Assembly: GCA_949130495.1 (NCBI GenBank)
Contig: OX422210.1
Span: forward strand, 635,442,585-635,506,584
Direction: 5' to 3'
Length of the DNA: 64,000 nucleotides
From: Sambucus nigra
Lineage: Eukaryota > Streptophyta > Magnoliopsida > Dipsacales > Adoxaceae
Below the pieces are notes generated by a model that was not told the origin of the DNA, did no database searches, and saw only the letters and a list, made by a program, of their open reading frames with translations. This document shows positions 11,055 through 21,263 of this stretch, one piece after another. Position 1 is the first letter of the stretch. Every line of letters begins with the position of its first letter. A program made the position numbers and the translations under genes.

Positions 11055-11228
11055 ATTTTAATTGAACTCTTCGAGAACATATCCATTTTAAGGATTTCAT
11101 TTCAATTGAGCTCTTCAGAGGCACATCCATTTAAGGACTTCATTTCAATTGATCTCTTCAGGAGCATATCCATTTAAGGATTTCATTTCAATTGAGCTCT
11201 TCAGGAGCACATCTATTAAAGATATTTT
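11055..11228. repeat. About 50-bp tandem repeat in COP-1
   Basis: Three to four copies of a unit contain TCTTCAGGAGCACATCCATT and then TTAAGGATTTCATTTCAATT. They lie where COP-1 RT/RNase H would be expected, and no RT motifs are seen here. Confidence 0.7.
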
Positions 11229-11589
11229 ATAATGGCACATTTTTATATATGATTGTTTTCACACTCTTCCTTAGACAAATATTTACTAAGACGGTTATAC
11301 CTATATCCATTTGGATTGCCTGTTGTACAATAAACGTCTTACTGCATTTGAGTACGTACTCCTTATCTTTGCTTTAGGTAAAGAAAATCCTTCTGGATTT
11401 TTATATGTATTCTTTCTCTAAGTCCCGTATATATTAGCAGTTATAACATTCACGAGTCTCACATAATATAAAAAATAAAAACTGCTAAGCTAGTCAGATA
11501 TCTTAAAGTACTTACGACCGAAACGGGATGGTATGTTCTCATATATTCAAATTTATTCCTTCAGGAAACCTTGTGTCATAAATTATGCA

Positions 11590-11810
11590 CTTTTGGTGAG
11601 TTTTAACACTTCACATTCTTTATAAACACCCATTCGTAACCTTCAGGGTTAACATATTTTGGGGTTTCTACTATAGGTCCAAATATACCACGTATATCAA
11701 GAGACTCGAATTATGCCATCATGGCATTTTCACAATTTGGCCAATATATTATTTGTCGACATTCATTCATAGTACGTGGATTTTTAGTATCATTGCCCTT
11801 TGATTTTTGT
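11590..11810 (-). pseudogene. COP-1 RT N-terminal fragment
   Basis: The minus-strand frame shows NPRTMNECRQ, IIYWPNCENAMMA, a stop, FESLDIRGIFGPIVETP and VNPEGYEWVFIKN. This matches the start of copia reverse transcriptase (EA...ELNSL..R.VFGPV..TP..V.PVG.KWVF..K). The catalytic part (YVDD region) is not found downstream, where tandem repeats and undefined sequence occur instead. Confidence 0.7.
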
Positions 11811-12204
11811 GTAGCTACAACATATATAATTATATCATTGATGATCATCTTTGTTTATCCCACTTTTCTCTTGTATATCTATAAAAGATAGAGATCTCAT
11901 TTAATATTAGGTACCTTTGCCAACTTCAAGGGCTTTATAGTCACTTTAGGGACTTGTGTCTTTTCATAGATAATAACTTCTTCTGGAGTTTTTGAGAAAG
12001 TGGATACTTTGTTCATAACCTCTTCTGGAGCGTTACGTATAACCTCTTCTAGAGCGTTATTTGGGCATGTTTTTATTTAATCTTCACTTCCATGGAGTCA
12101 AATAGTTGGGACCTATAGGTTTGTCACGCTTCTGGCGTGCAATGAATTTATTTGCTGCTTATCCTTCTGGGATGATGATTTTGGCAAGCACATTTGCAAC
12201 TAGT

Positions 12205-12498
12205 TCATGTGACATTTGATGTTGCAATATCATTTTTCACTTCATGCTCACATTGAGCAGTATAGGGGTCTAGATGAGACAAATTGGAAGTGTTCCATGT
12301 TAATTCTCCCTGTTCTTCAGGAACGGACCATACTTCTGGTACGTTCTTTCCTCCCCCTAACGGCGAAAAGAGTGTCTCATCAAAATGACAATCCGCAAAT
12401 TTAGCGGGAAATCTATCACCTGTCAGTGGCTCAATATAACGAATAATTGATGACGAATCATAACCAACATATATTCCCAAATGACGTTGGGGACCCAT
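12205..12498 (-). pseudogene. COP-1 post-integrase segment
   Basis: An open frame of 97 codons has GPQRHLGIYVGYDSSSIIRY, EPLTGDRFPAKFADCHFDE, LFSPLGGGK and LDPYTAQCE. This is the stretch following the integrase core in copia polyproteins (GIYVG.DSPSIIRYLEP...FADCHFDE). It runs almost directly into the gag-pre-integrase domain (12458-12778), so the integrase catalytic core between them is deleted. No catalytic function remains. Confidence 0.8.
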
Positions 12499-12499
12499 A

Positions 12500-12790
12500 T
12501 GAGTTATTTATGATTCGACGCAACATGTTTGATCCAGGGTGACCCAATCGGTCAAGCCACAACATTAAATTATAAGGATCATTGAGCTTCCAGTTCATGA
12601 CAGTGTGTGATTCTACAACATTAATTGTTGTATGGTATAACCCCATTGATAAAACAGGCAATTTCTCTAGTGTGAGCTTCTGGCTTCCAACACTAGAAGT
12701 AATGCAAAGGAACTCTTTATTACCTTTATTACATGTTTCAATATGATATCCATTCACTCTTATGTCCTGAAAACTCAATAAATTTCTTCT
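12500..12790 (-). pseudogene. COP-1 gag-pre-integrase domain
   Basis: Motifs in order: LLSFQDIRVNGYHIET, LTLEKLPVLSMGLYHT and LMLWLDRLGHPGSNMLRRII. This is the GAG-pre-integrase region, in which LWHDRLGHPG contains the zinc-binding histidines; here the WHDRLGHP equivalent is WLDRLGHP, so the first histidine is lost. It is preceded on the element strand by the protease region (about 12790-13010). Confidence 0.8.
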
Positions 12791-13010
12791 AAATTTCTCG
12801 AGTATATAGCATTATTTATGAATAAGTGGGTACCATTAGGTAACACCACGTGGGCTCTTCCGGAGCCTTCAATAATCTTAGCAGGACCAGCTATAGTGGA
12901 GACATTCGCTTTATTGTAAACCAAGTCTGAAAAAAAATTCTAATTTTTCAAACTAGTGTGGGTTGTCCACTGTCTACCAGACAAGTATCATCGCTTGCGT
13001 TCAATTTGAT
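12790..13010 (-). pseudogene. COP-1 aspartic protease remnant
   Basis: On the minus strand DDTCLVDSG is visible near 12985, followed after frameshifts by FFSDLVYNKANVSTIAGPA, IIEGSGRAHVVLPNGTHLFI and NNAIYSRN. DSG is the retropepsin active-site triad used in plant copia proteases. At least one frameshift and one stop lie just after the active site, so the polyprotein is not translatable. Confidence 0.75.
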
Positions 13011-13429
13011 TTACAAAGGCTCAACATTGACGGGTCTTAAATATTTGATAAGTATAAAGAGTTTCTCTACCATTTTGTAATAAAACTTCAAGTTTGACTA
13101 CAGAATAAAAATGTCAGAGAATCTTCCAAACAAGTGACAAAAATTTTGAATTAACTCCGACTACTAATAATCCAACCTCTTTATTAAAAAAAATAGAGAC
13201 TTAATTTGTCACATTCTCTACACATTTCCAAGGCCCAAATGTATATTAAATAATTAGAATGTAAAATAGGAGTTAAAATTAAATCCCATTAAAAGTGAGT
13301 TAACACTTGAATGAAGCCAGAAAGGTCAAGAGACAAAAATTTAATGGTGAAACCATTAATGTGATAGTTAAAGGGACACTTAATTGATTTTGAAACTAAT
13401 CCCAATAAAAATAATATATTTGGCGCATA

Positions 13430-14790
13430 CCTTATGAATAATCAAAACTTCGAGTTTTAATTTATGGCGCATTTTAGTTGGATCTGCAAGTCCAAACAAC
13501 CATAAATAGCATGGGATTTATATCCCAATTCAAAAAAATATTTTGTGAACTTCTGGTCACAATATTGAATACGAATCTTCATATCACAAATCAATGATAA
13601 TTGGGGGAATCTTGGTCTATAGCCTTTCAATTTGACAATCAAAACTTCAGGTTTGATTGTGATGTATTTTCTTTTGTCACTTTAGGCCCAAATAATTTAT
13701 GTACTCAACGTCCCAAAATTTGAACGGCGAAATTCAATTTCCATTTTGGAACTATTATTAGAGAACTTTAGGCCCCAATTGTTTGGAACTTCAGGTCCAA
13801 AAATATAAATAATCCTTACGGAACATGTAAGATCCTTACTCTTATTATATAAGTAGTCAAAACTTAATGTTTGATTACAAAATTATTGGATCTTTGGATC
13901 CAAATTATAAATAATTGTGATTGGACTTTTAGTATTCCTTGCCCTGTTAGAAAAATAATCAAAACTTCGAATTTGATTTTAGGGCATATTTCATTATCAT
14001 GTTCAATAATTTGAACAATAATTAAGGACTTTTAGTCCCAAAATAATTTGGAAACTTCAGGTTCCAAATGAAAAAATTGACATGGGAACTTCAGGTCCCA
14101 AATTAAACAGCAATTCGAAGCTTCAGGTCCGAAATTTAAATGTAAATTAGGAACTTCGGGCCCTAATTTTTAATTAATTATTGGGAAGCATATTGTATCT
14201 GGAACTTCAGGTCCAAAAATTTATTGAACTTCGGGTTCAATTTTATTAATATCTTGGAATTTGAAAATCTCCACCCCATTGTGTCAAAACTTCAGGTTTG
14301 ATCACAAATATATATTTGGAGCTTCAAGTCCAAATTAAATAGCCATTAGAAGCTTTGAGTCCAAAAAATACTAATTGTTGGAACTGCGGGTCCAAAATGT
14401 AAATAATTGTTAAAAAATCAAAGCTTCGAGTTTGATTTTTCGACACATTCTATTATCATGTCCAAAATCTTGAATATCAATTGCGCACTTCTGGCCGCAA
14501 AAATTTAAATAAGAATTGGGAACTTCAGGCCCAAATTATTGAGATCTTCAGGTCCTCAAAATCAAAACTTCTAGTTTGATTTTACAAGACATTTTATCAT
14601 GTTCAAAAATTGAACATCAATTACGAACTTCAGGCCGCAAAAATTTAAATAAGAATTTGGGAACTTCAGGGCCAATTATTGAAGCTTCTGGTTCAAAGTT
14701 GAATATCATGTAGAAACTTCAGGTCCTAATTACTAAGAACTTCTGGTCCCAAAAATCAAAACTTCAGGTTTGATTTTATGATACATGTTA
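13430..14790. repeat. Array of about 25-30 hairpins with a shared loop and variable stems
   Basis: The array lies in COP-1 where gag is expected. Every 25-60 bp a core ACTTC(A/G/T)GG is flanked by complementary arms that differ from copy to copy. Examples: ACAATCAAA...TTTGATTGT (13635-13660), TTGTGA...TCACAA (about 13542-13562), TTGGAA...TTCCAA (about 14048-14067), TTGAAC...GTTCAA (14223-14240), ATTTGGA...TCCAAAT (about 14314-14335), AAAATCAAA...TTTGATTTT (about 14559-14584). The plus-strand form is C-TTCN-G; the element's sense strand is C-NGAA-G. No gag motif is visible. I do not recognise this as a named repeat. Confidence 0.75.
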
Positions 14791-15666
14791 TTATCATGTC
14801 CAAAAAAAATATCCAAAAGTTAAATCCAAGATTAGTCCAATATTTAAATGGAGTTGATCCGAGTTAACACACTGAGTGGAGTCCGAGTTAAGTTAGTGAG
14901 TTAAGTCCAAAATAAATCAGCGAGTTAAGGTCGAGTGAATAACTCACACACAAAAAAAATGAAGTCACTAATTAAATACTAAAACACACACTGAGCACTA
15001 AATCTGTTTAGATTTTCCAAAAAAAAAAAACTTCAATAAATGGATGAAGCCAACACAGATCTTTTAAAAGAAACTTGGGTTGAACAGATCTACCACAATC
15101 GTGTATAGAGGTATGTTTGTATATAACTATATTCTTATGTGTGTGTGTGTGTGTGTGTGTGTGTATAGAGAGAGAGAGAGAGAAAGAAAGAACAGTTACC
15201 CAAAACCGGAAGCAGTAGAACTCCACACCGGAACAGCAAAGAACCGACCACCAGAACCCAAAAAAAAAAAATCTCCACCTGAAACACAGGAAACCGAAAC
15301 CAAGAACGCCGGAAACAGGAATCACCGGCCGGAACCAGCTCAACGGAGAAACACTCCACCGCTCAACACCGGAAAACCCCAAGATCCGGTACCGATCCAC
15401 AGCGTTAAACCCCAAATGCCCAAAAGTGATTTCGCCCAAGAGAATAGATCAGATCATGTAGGGCCAAAACCGAGTTGCAAAAAAAATCAAAAGGCAGCAA
15501 CAAACAACCCTCAAACACCAACCAACGTTGTAAATCTGTTACCAAACTCTCAAAAAAAATCGGAGAGAGAGAGCAAAGGATGTTGTTGGTAGGTAGCCAA
15601 AAACAAATGAGAGAGTGTGTCGACCGTGAGCGTGAGAGAGATTTCCAAAAACAAAAACCTTTAGAG
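14791..15666. other. COP-1 5' interior and leader, with microsatellites
   Basis: This stretch has no recognisable coding. It contains (GT)n at 15138-15164 and (GA)n at 15168-15182, then proline/arginine-rich chance frames up to about 15600. The part near 15540-15666 continues, beyond FB-1, into the leader at 18323-18365. Confidence 0.5.
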
Positions 15667-18316
15667 CGGCGGTTTGGTTGACGAAGGCAAAAGATCGGGC
15701 ATATTCACTCCAAGCTATCAAATATTTAGACGAAATTAAAATCTATTTAATTTATTTATTTAAAAATAATTTTTATATTATATTTAAAAATATTAAAAAT
15801 AATTTGTACAATATTTTTATATTATAGTTTTTAAACAAAATTATAAAATATTTTCTTAACAATTTTTTATTATATTAAAAATAATTTTTAAATATTTACA
15901 ACAGCTTATTTTAATTATTTAAAATATTTTTTAATTTTGTTTTTAAACTTAAAACTGTTTTTATATTATATTCAAAACAGTTTTTAAAAATGTTAAAAAC
16001 TATTTTTACAATATTTTTATATTACGGTTTTTCAAAAAATTTGTAAAACATTCTCTTAACATTTTTTTATAATATTAAAAACAGGTCTCAAAACATTATA
16101 AAACAGTTTTTAAATATTTATAACAGTTCTTTTAACTATTTAAAACAGTTTTTAAAATTATTTTTTAAAACTTTAAAACTGTTTTTATAATATATTCACA
16201 ACAGTTTTAAAAAATGTTAAAAAAAGTTTTTACAATATTTTGTTAGTACGGTTTTTAAAAAAAATTGTAAAACATTTTCTTAACAAATTTTTATAATATT
16301 AAAAACAGTTTTTAAAACATTGCAAAACAGTTTTTAAATATTCATAACAGTTTTTTAATTATTTAAAACAGTTTTTAAATTATTTTTTAAAACATTAAAG
16401 TTGTTTAAGAAGTTGGCAAATATTTTCCACTCAAATAGGTAAGCAAAATTTGCCCACAGATTGTGCATATGAGGTGTTGTATATTGACAAATAATGCCTA
16501 CGCAAATTGTGCAACCAAACAACCAAAATATTGGCAAATTTTCATATTTGTCAACTTTTTGGGTCCGTTTGGTTGGCAAAATTTGTCTAGGCAAATGCCA
16601 GAAAAGAGGGGTGCACATGGTTCGGTTCGGTTCGGTTCCACTACGGAACCAGAACCAGAACCGAAATTGATCGGTTCCCTGGTTTTGGAACCAGAACCAG
16701 AACCAAAATTGGTATGTTCGGTTCGGAACCGAACCATCGGTTCTCGATTTGGTTCGGGTTGGTTCATGGTTCTGGTTTGCGGTTCTGGTTCGCGGTTTGG
16801 GTTGTGGTTCTGGTTTGCGGTTCTAGTTCGCGGTTCTGGTTCGTGGTTTTCATTAATGGTTCTGGTTCGTGGGTTGGTTCTCAGGTTGGTTAATGGTTAT
16901 GGTTAATGGTTCTGGTTAATGGTTAAGGTTCATGGGTCGGTTCTTTGGTTCAGTTATTCGGTTCGGTTTTTTGGTTCGGTTCCATGGGTTCGGTTCTCGG
17001 TTCGGTTCGGTTCAGGTATAAAACCGAGAACCTAACCGAACACTTCGGTTCTCAATTTTTTGGAACCAGAACCAACCCGTGGAGAAAAAAAAACGAACCA
17101 ACCCAACCCACGAAGGTCGGTTTGGTTCGGTTCTTCGGATTAACGATTTTTTTGCACACCCCTACCAGAAAATTGACAAATACACATTTTGGCTGTTTAG
17201 TTGCACAATTTGCCTAGGCATTATTTGTCAATGTACAACACCTCCTATGCACAATCTGTGGATAAATTTTGCTTACTTATTTGAGTGGGAAATATTTGCC
17301 AACAAACTTCTTAAACGGTTTTAATGTTTTAAAAAATAATTTAAAAACTGTTTTAAATAATTAAAAAACTGTTATGATATTTAAAATTTGTTTTGCAATA
17401 TTTAAAAAACTGTTTTTAGTATTATAAAAATTGTTAAGTAAATGTTTTACAATTTTTTTTAAAAATCGTATTAACAAAATATTGTAAGAACTGTTTTTAA
17501 CATTTTTAAAAATTGTTGTGAATATATTATAAATATAGTTTTACAGTTTTAAAAAATAATTTTAAAAACTGTTTTAAATAGTTTAAAAAACTATTATAAA
17601 TATTTAAAAACTGTTTTTAATATTAGAAAAAATTGTTAAGAAAATGTTTTACAAATTTTTTTAAAAACCGTATTATAAAAATATTGTAAAAACTGTTTTT
17701 AACATTTTTAAAAACTATTTTTAATATATTAAAATACTGTTTTAAAGTTTTAAAAAACATATTTTAAAACTGTTTTAAATAGTTTAAAAAAACTGTTGTG
17801 AATGTTTAGAAATTGTTATGTAATATTTTAAAAAACTGTTTTTAATATTATAAAAATTTGTTAAGATAATGTTTTACAAATTTTTTGAAAAATCGTAATA
17901 TAAAAATATTGTAAAAATAGTTTTTAACATTTTTAAAAACTGTTTTGAATATAATATAAAAATAGTTTTAAAGTTTAAAAGCAAAATTAAAAAATATTTT
18001 AAATAGTAAAAAAAAACTGTTGTGAATATTTAAAAATTGTTTTGTAATATTTTAAAAACTGTTTTTAATATTACAAAAAATTGTTAAGAAAATGTTTTAC
18101 AATTTTTTTAAAAAATGGTAATATAAAAATATTGTAAAAACTATTTTTAACATTTTTAAATATAATTTAAAAACTGTTTTTAAATAAATTAATTGGATTG
18201 ACTTCAATTTCGCCTAATGGTTGTTTGATACCCTCATGTGAAAAAAACTAGGTAAAATTTGCCTAGGCAAAATTTGTCATGCCCACTGTTTTGCCCATTG
18301 TCAATCAAACGGACCC
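15667..18316. mobile_element. FB-1: foldback-type element with long inverted arms
   Basis: The left arm (about 15716-16556) and right arm (about 17173-18230) are inverted copies of each other. They match at the outer edge (TATCAAAT... versus ...GTTTGATA), through AAAACAGTTTTTAAA-type microrepeats, and at the inner edge (TGACAAATAATGCCTACGC versus its complement at 17208-17232). The outer ends also pair: CGGTTTGGTTGAC at about 15669 with the complement of GTCAATCAAACGGACCC at 18300-18316. A short repeat TTAGAG abuts both ends (15661-15666, 18317-18322) and may be the target duplication. No open frame is coding. The spacer holds hAT-3 and a stray terminal-type motif GGGTCCGTTTGGTTGGC at 16561. 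Confidence 0.75.
16606..17164. mobile_element. hAT-3: 559-bp TTCGGTTCGG-rich hAT-like element
   Basis: Perfect 8-bp target duplication CCAGAAAA (16598-16605 and 17165-17172). Ends are GAGGGGTGCACATGG on the left and, complemented, TAGGGGTGTGCAAAAAAATC on the right. Those ends resemble a widespread plant hAT family with TAGGGGTGTGCA termini. The interior is almost entirely TTCGGTTCGG/GGTTCTGGTT repeats on the left and their complement on the right, so it can fold on itself. Open frames across it are low-complexity. It is nested in the FB-1 spacer. Confidence 0.8.
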
Positions 18317-18349
18317 TTAGAGTTTTTTTTTCTTGATCGACCATTGAGC

Positions 18350-18365
18350 ACTCGTGATGATAACG
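18350..18365 (-). promoter_or_regulatory. COP-1 primer-binding-site region
   Basis: The minus strand immediately after the 5' LTR reads CGTTATCATCACGAGTGC. Many plant copia elements have CGTTATCAGCACGA in this place. The exact tRNA primer is not assigned. Confidence 0.5.
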
Positions 18366-18534
18366 TGTTATAAATTAAAGGAAAGAATGGAGAGAAGAAT
18401 AAAGAGAGAGGAAGTAATCTCATTGATTGGTGTATTAACAATAAGGGGGTAACCCCCTATTTATATCACAAGGTAAACCTACCCAAAATTCCATTCTTCC
18501 GATGTGGGATAGTGAACATACATATTTTATAACA
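18366..18534 (-). repeat. COP-1 5' LTR
   Basis: 169 bp, from TGTTATAAATTAAAGG to CATATTTTATAACA on the plus strand. It shares CCCATTCTTCCGATGTGGGA-type sequence and the GGGGGTAACCCCC block with the other LTR. By eye about 8-10% different from it including small indels, so the insertion is not recent. Confidence 0.85.
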
Positions 18535-18539
18535 AGTTT

Positions 18540-20722
18540 GGGTTTTTTACCATGGTATTATCTTCTTTTTTTTTTGTTTAGATCCCATGAAAAAATATTT
18601 TTATCTTATTAAAGTGAATTTGTTTTGTCAAAGTGTAAAGTTTGTTTAACTTTATAAATATCTCCAATAAAACACTTTCAATTTACAATTCTATCTATAT
18701 ACATATTAATACACCCACATTTCTTTCAAAACACCCCACATATTGAGGTGTATATAAAAATTTAATTATAACAAATTTCATTTTCAAAATTGAAAAAAAC
18801 AAAACACTTTTTCACACCAAACTCCATACTTCAAATACAACTAGAACAATGAAAACGATGTTGAGGCTATGAGCTCACTTGGTTGCTTGTTATGTTGGGC
18901 AATCTTCAACAAACTAAATCACAACTCCTTCTCAAACAAATAAATTGAAAATTTTGAGTTCAAGCAATTTTGGCATCTCATGTTTTTTTATTAGTTTTTA
19001 TGTTTTTATAAAAAAAAATACAACTAGATTTGTAAAAAGCTCTTTTTTTTTTATTCACCAACCATGGAAGATTTTGAAGATGTGTTTTTGGTATAAATTT
19101 TTCCAATTATTTTTTTATTAAAGTTGGCAATTTATTTGTAATGATATGAACAAACTGCTTGAAGTGTTAAGGCATAAACAATTTGTATATGTAAGTGTGT
19201 AGTATTTCACTGGTTTTGTTTATAATGTCAAAAATATTTGTTCTGTATCACTGAATGTGTGAAAGTTTTCTACCGCCCAAGAATACAATTAATGAATAAA
19301 CTTTGAAAAGAGACGAAGAATGGTATATTAACGATGGAAGGTTGTTAGTTTTATATATGCAATTTGACATTTCTTTCTACTCACCCCATTAGTAATTTTT
19401 TAAAATTATAATAATTATTAATGGGGTTTGAAGAAAGAAAAGTTGGGTTGAAATAAAAATACCCTTAATATATTTATGCGAAAATTTTAAACCGTTCCAT
19501 TCGTTCTTCCAATTTTATCTTTTATAGTTTATGATCGAACCCTTTCCTAAAAAGGAAAGTGATGAAGATACTGGGTCAATTTTCAGATTTCATAGTTTTT
19601 GTTTTGATTGAACTTTTCAATATATAATAGTATTAGTATTAAATTTAATAAAATGGTCCTAGACATCCTTAGAAAATATGAAAATTTGTAAAGGTCATTT
19701 TGGCACTTTACTTGTTTATAGCAACAATTTTTTAGCTTATTAGTGGAATTTTGTATTTGTTCTTGTATCTTGTCTCTTCTTGGAGCTCATTCGTGGTGTT
19801 TGTAATAAGAACATATTCAACGAAGAAGAATAGTCGAACATAAAGCCATAATTTTTTTCGTGAAGAACCAAAGTACAACAGAATTTCTCGATAATACCTC
19901 GTAATTTCAAAGGGAATAATTCATTAATTAGAAGAAATTGAATTAATTAAATGAAAATTCGGATTAACTATAACTTAAATTATGGATATAAATTTAATTT
20001 ACGTGAATTTAAAGTTAAGATGAATTAAAATGAAATTATATAATTTAATTGATAAGTCGTTAAAGTTTTGTGGGTCTTAGTTTAATAATTATAAAAGTTT
20101 GGGGTTCAAATCATAATTATGATAAATTATAATTAAATTGGACACATGAGAAATTTTGAAAAAATTCTGAGGGTAAGTTAGTCTTTGTGGATTACTCGGG
20201 GGTTAAGTTTAGAATTTTTAGTTTAAACATTGAATATTAAGTCGCCTTTGATTTCACAGGTCATGCCTTTGGGCTGCAATCGCGACTAACAAAGTCGCTA
20301 TTGCAGGGTGCAAGATCGCGGTCACGGCTTATGCAAAGGCTTTCTTTTGATGTTTTATAACTTATGAAAATTTTCTCACTTTTACAATCACAAGCCCTTA
20401 TTACTTCTACAAAGAAAAATTATAACCTCTATATATCCTTCCCCAAGCAACCCATTTCATAAATCAGATCAAAGAGTCTTCAAGTGGGGATTCAAAACAT
20501 TTCAATCATGTTTTTAAGAGATTTCAAGAGGGTTTCAAGGCTGATTTTTCAAAGAATTCATTTATCCCATTTAATTAAGTTTTTGACCATTTTAAAAGCA
20601 AGTTAATTATCCACTCCTCTTCTTTTATATATATAACTGTTAATTTAATCTAAACCTTGATCGTAAGATTAAAATTGGTTAGTAGCCCTTAAGGTTTTGA
20701 GATCCCTTATGATATTACCCAT
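18540..20722. other. AT-rich stretch without recognisable genes
   Basis: No protein motif, terminal repeat or tandem array was recognised on either strand. A GC-rich palindromic patch near 20270-20340 (ATCGCGACTAACAAAGTCGC) stands out from the AT-rich surroundings but is unexplained. Confidence 0.45.
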
Positions 20723-21206
20723 TGTTGTATGTAAAAGTACACTTCCACGTGGACCAATAAATAAGGTACACATATCGTACAATGTGTCACCTCATCCTAC
20801 TTGTTCGACCTCAAGTGTGCTTAGTCAACTGGAATATCGATCAACGCCACAAGGTCGACCAACCCAAATTGCAAAGGTTACTCGGCGCAGAATACTAACA
20901 AACTCTGAATCCCAAGAGACGTATTTATTGTATACAAGTGTAAATGCTTGGCATATGAAAGCGTTCCATCTCTAGGGTTCCACACCCCTATAAATGTACT
21001 ACAATACCTTAGCTCTATGGAAAACTTGAATCTCATACGCAGTGAGCTATTGGAATCACCAAGTAATAACAACTTACAGTGGACGTAGGTTAATTTATAG
21101 CTAAACCACTTTAAAAACTTCTTATTCTATATGTGTGATTTAAGTGATTTCATATTATTTATATGTGATTATAAAATTGGAATCAATCCAATTTTAAACA
21201 TCAACA
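20723..21206 (+). repeat. TAT-A 5' LTR
   Basis: 484 bp from TGTTGTATGTAAAAGTAC to TTTTAAACATCAACA. The first 320 bp match 45753-46076 in the same orientation. The last part (GGACGTAGG...CCACTTTAAAAA...ACATCAACA) resembles the end of the TAT-B LTR, showing common ancestry of the two families. TATAAATG near 20990 may be the TATA box. Confidence 0.85.
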
Positions 21207-21228
21207 GATTGGCGTCGTCTATAGGAAT
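21207..21228 (+). promoter_or_regulatory. TAT-A primer-binding site (mutated)
   Basis: GATTGGCGTCGTCTATAGG follows the LTR. The intact relative TAT-B has GATTGGCGCCGTTTGTGGG. The first eight bases of the intact form (TGGCGCCG) are those expected for priming by a tRNA ending CGGCGCCA, such as tRNA-Asp. TAT-A has a C-to-T change inside it. Confidence 0.7.
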
Positions 21229-21263
21229 CGTTTGTCTATAATAATTCGAAGAGTAATAACTGA

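Larger units (their letters stand above)
9890..18534 (-). mobile_element. COP-1: Ty1/copia retrotransposon, decayed, with nested insertions
   Basis: Two short LTRs (9890-10065 and 18366-18534) are flanked by a perfect 5-bp target duplication AGTTT (9885-9889 and 18535-18539). Orientation is minus: a purine tract (AAGGGGGAG) abuts the left LTR. The leader CGTTATCATCACGAG follows the right LTR and resembles the CGTTATCAGCACGA leader of many plant copia elements. Surviving coding pieces in copia order are protease (about 12985), gag-pre-integrase (about 12500-12780), a post-integrase segment (12205-12498) and the start of RT (about 11590-11810). The integrase core, most of RT, RNase H and all recognisable gag are missing. 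FB-1 is inserted in the 5' leader. Without it the element is about 6 kb. Confidence 0.85.

Noticed and set aside
13430..14790. A CRISPR-like array
   Set aside because: Regular cores exist, but there are no constant repeats with unique spacers. The variable parts are the paired arms themselves, and the context is a plant retrotransposon.
15008..15592. Open frames of 143 and 170 codons around the GT/GA runs
   Set aside because: Composition is driven by microsatellites and A-rich sequence inside the COP-1 leader. No domain, and both strands are open.
16463..17217. Open frames rich in GSGSRFGLWFWF or EPEPEP
   Set aside because: Translations of the GGTTC/GAACC repeats of hAT-3.
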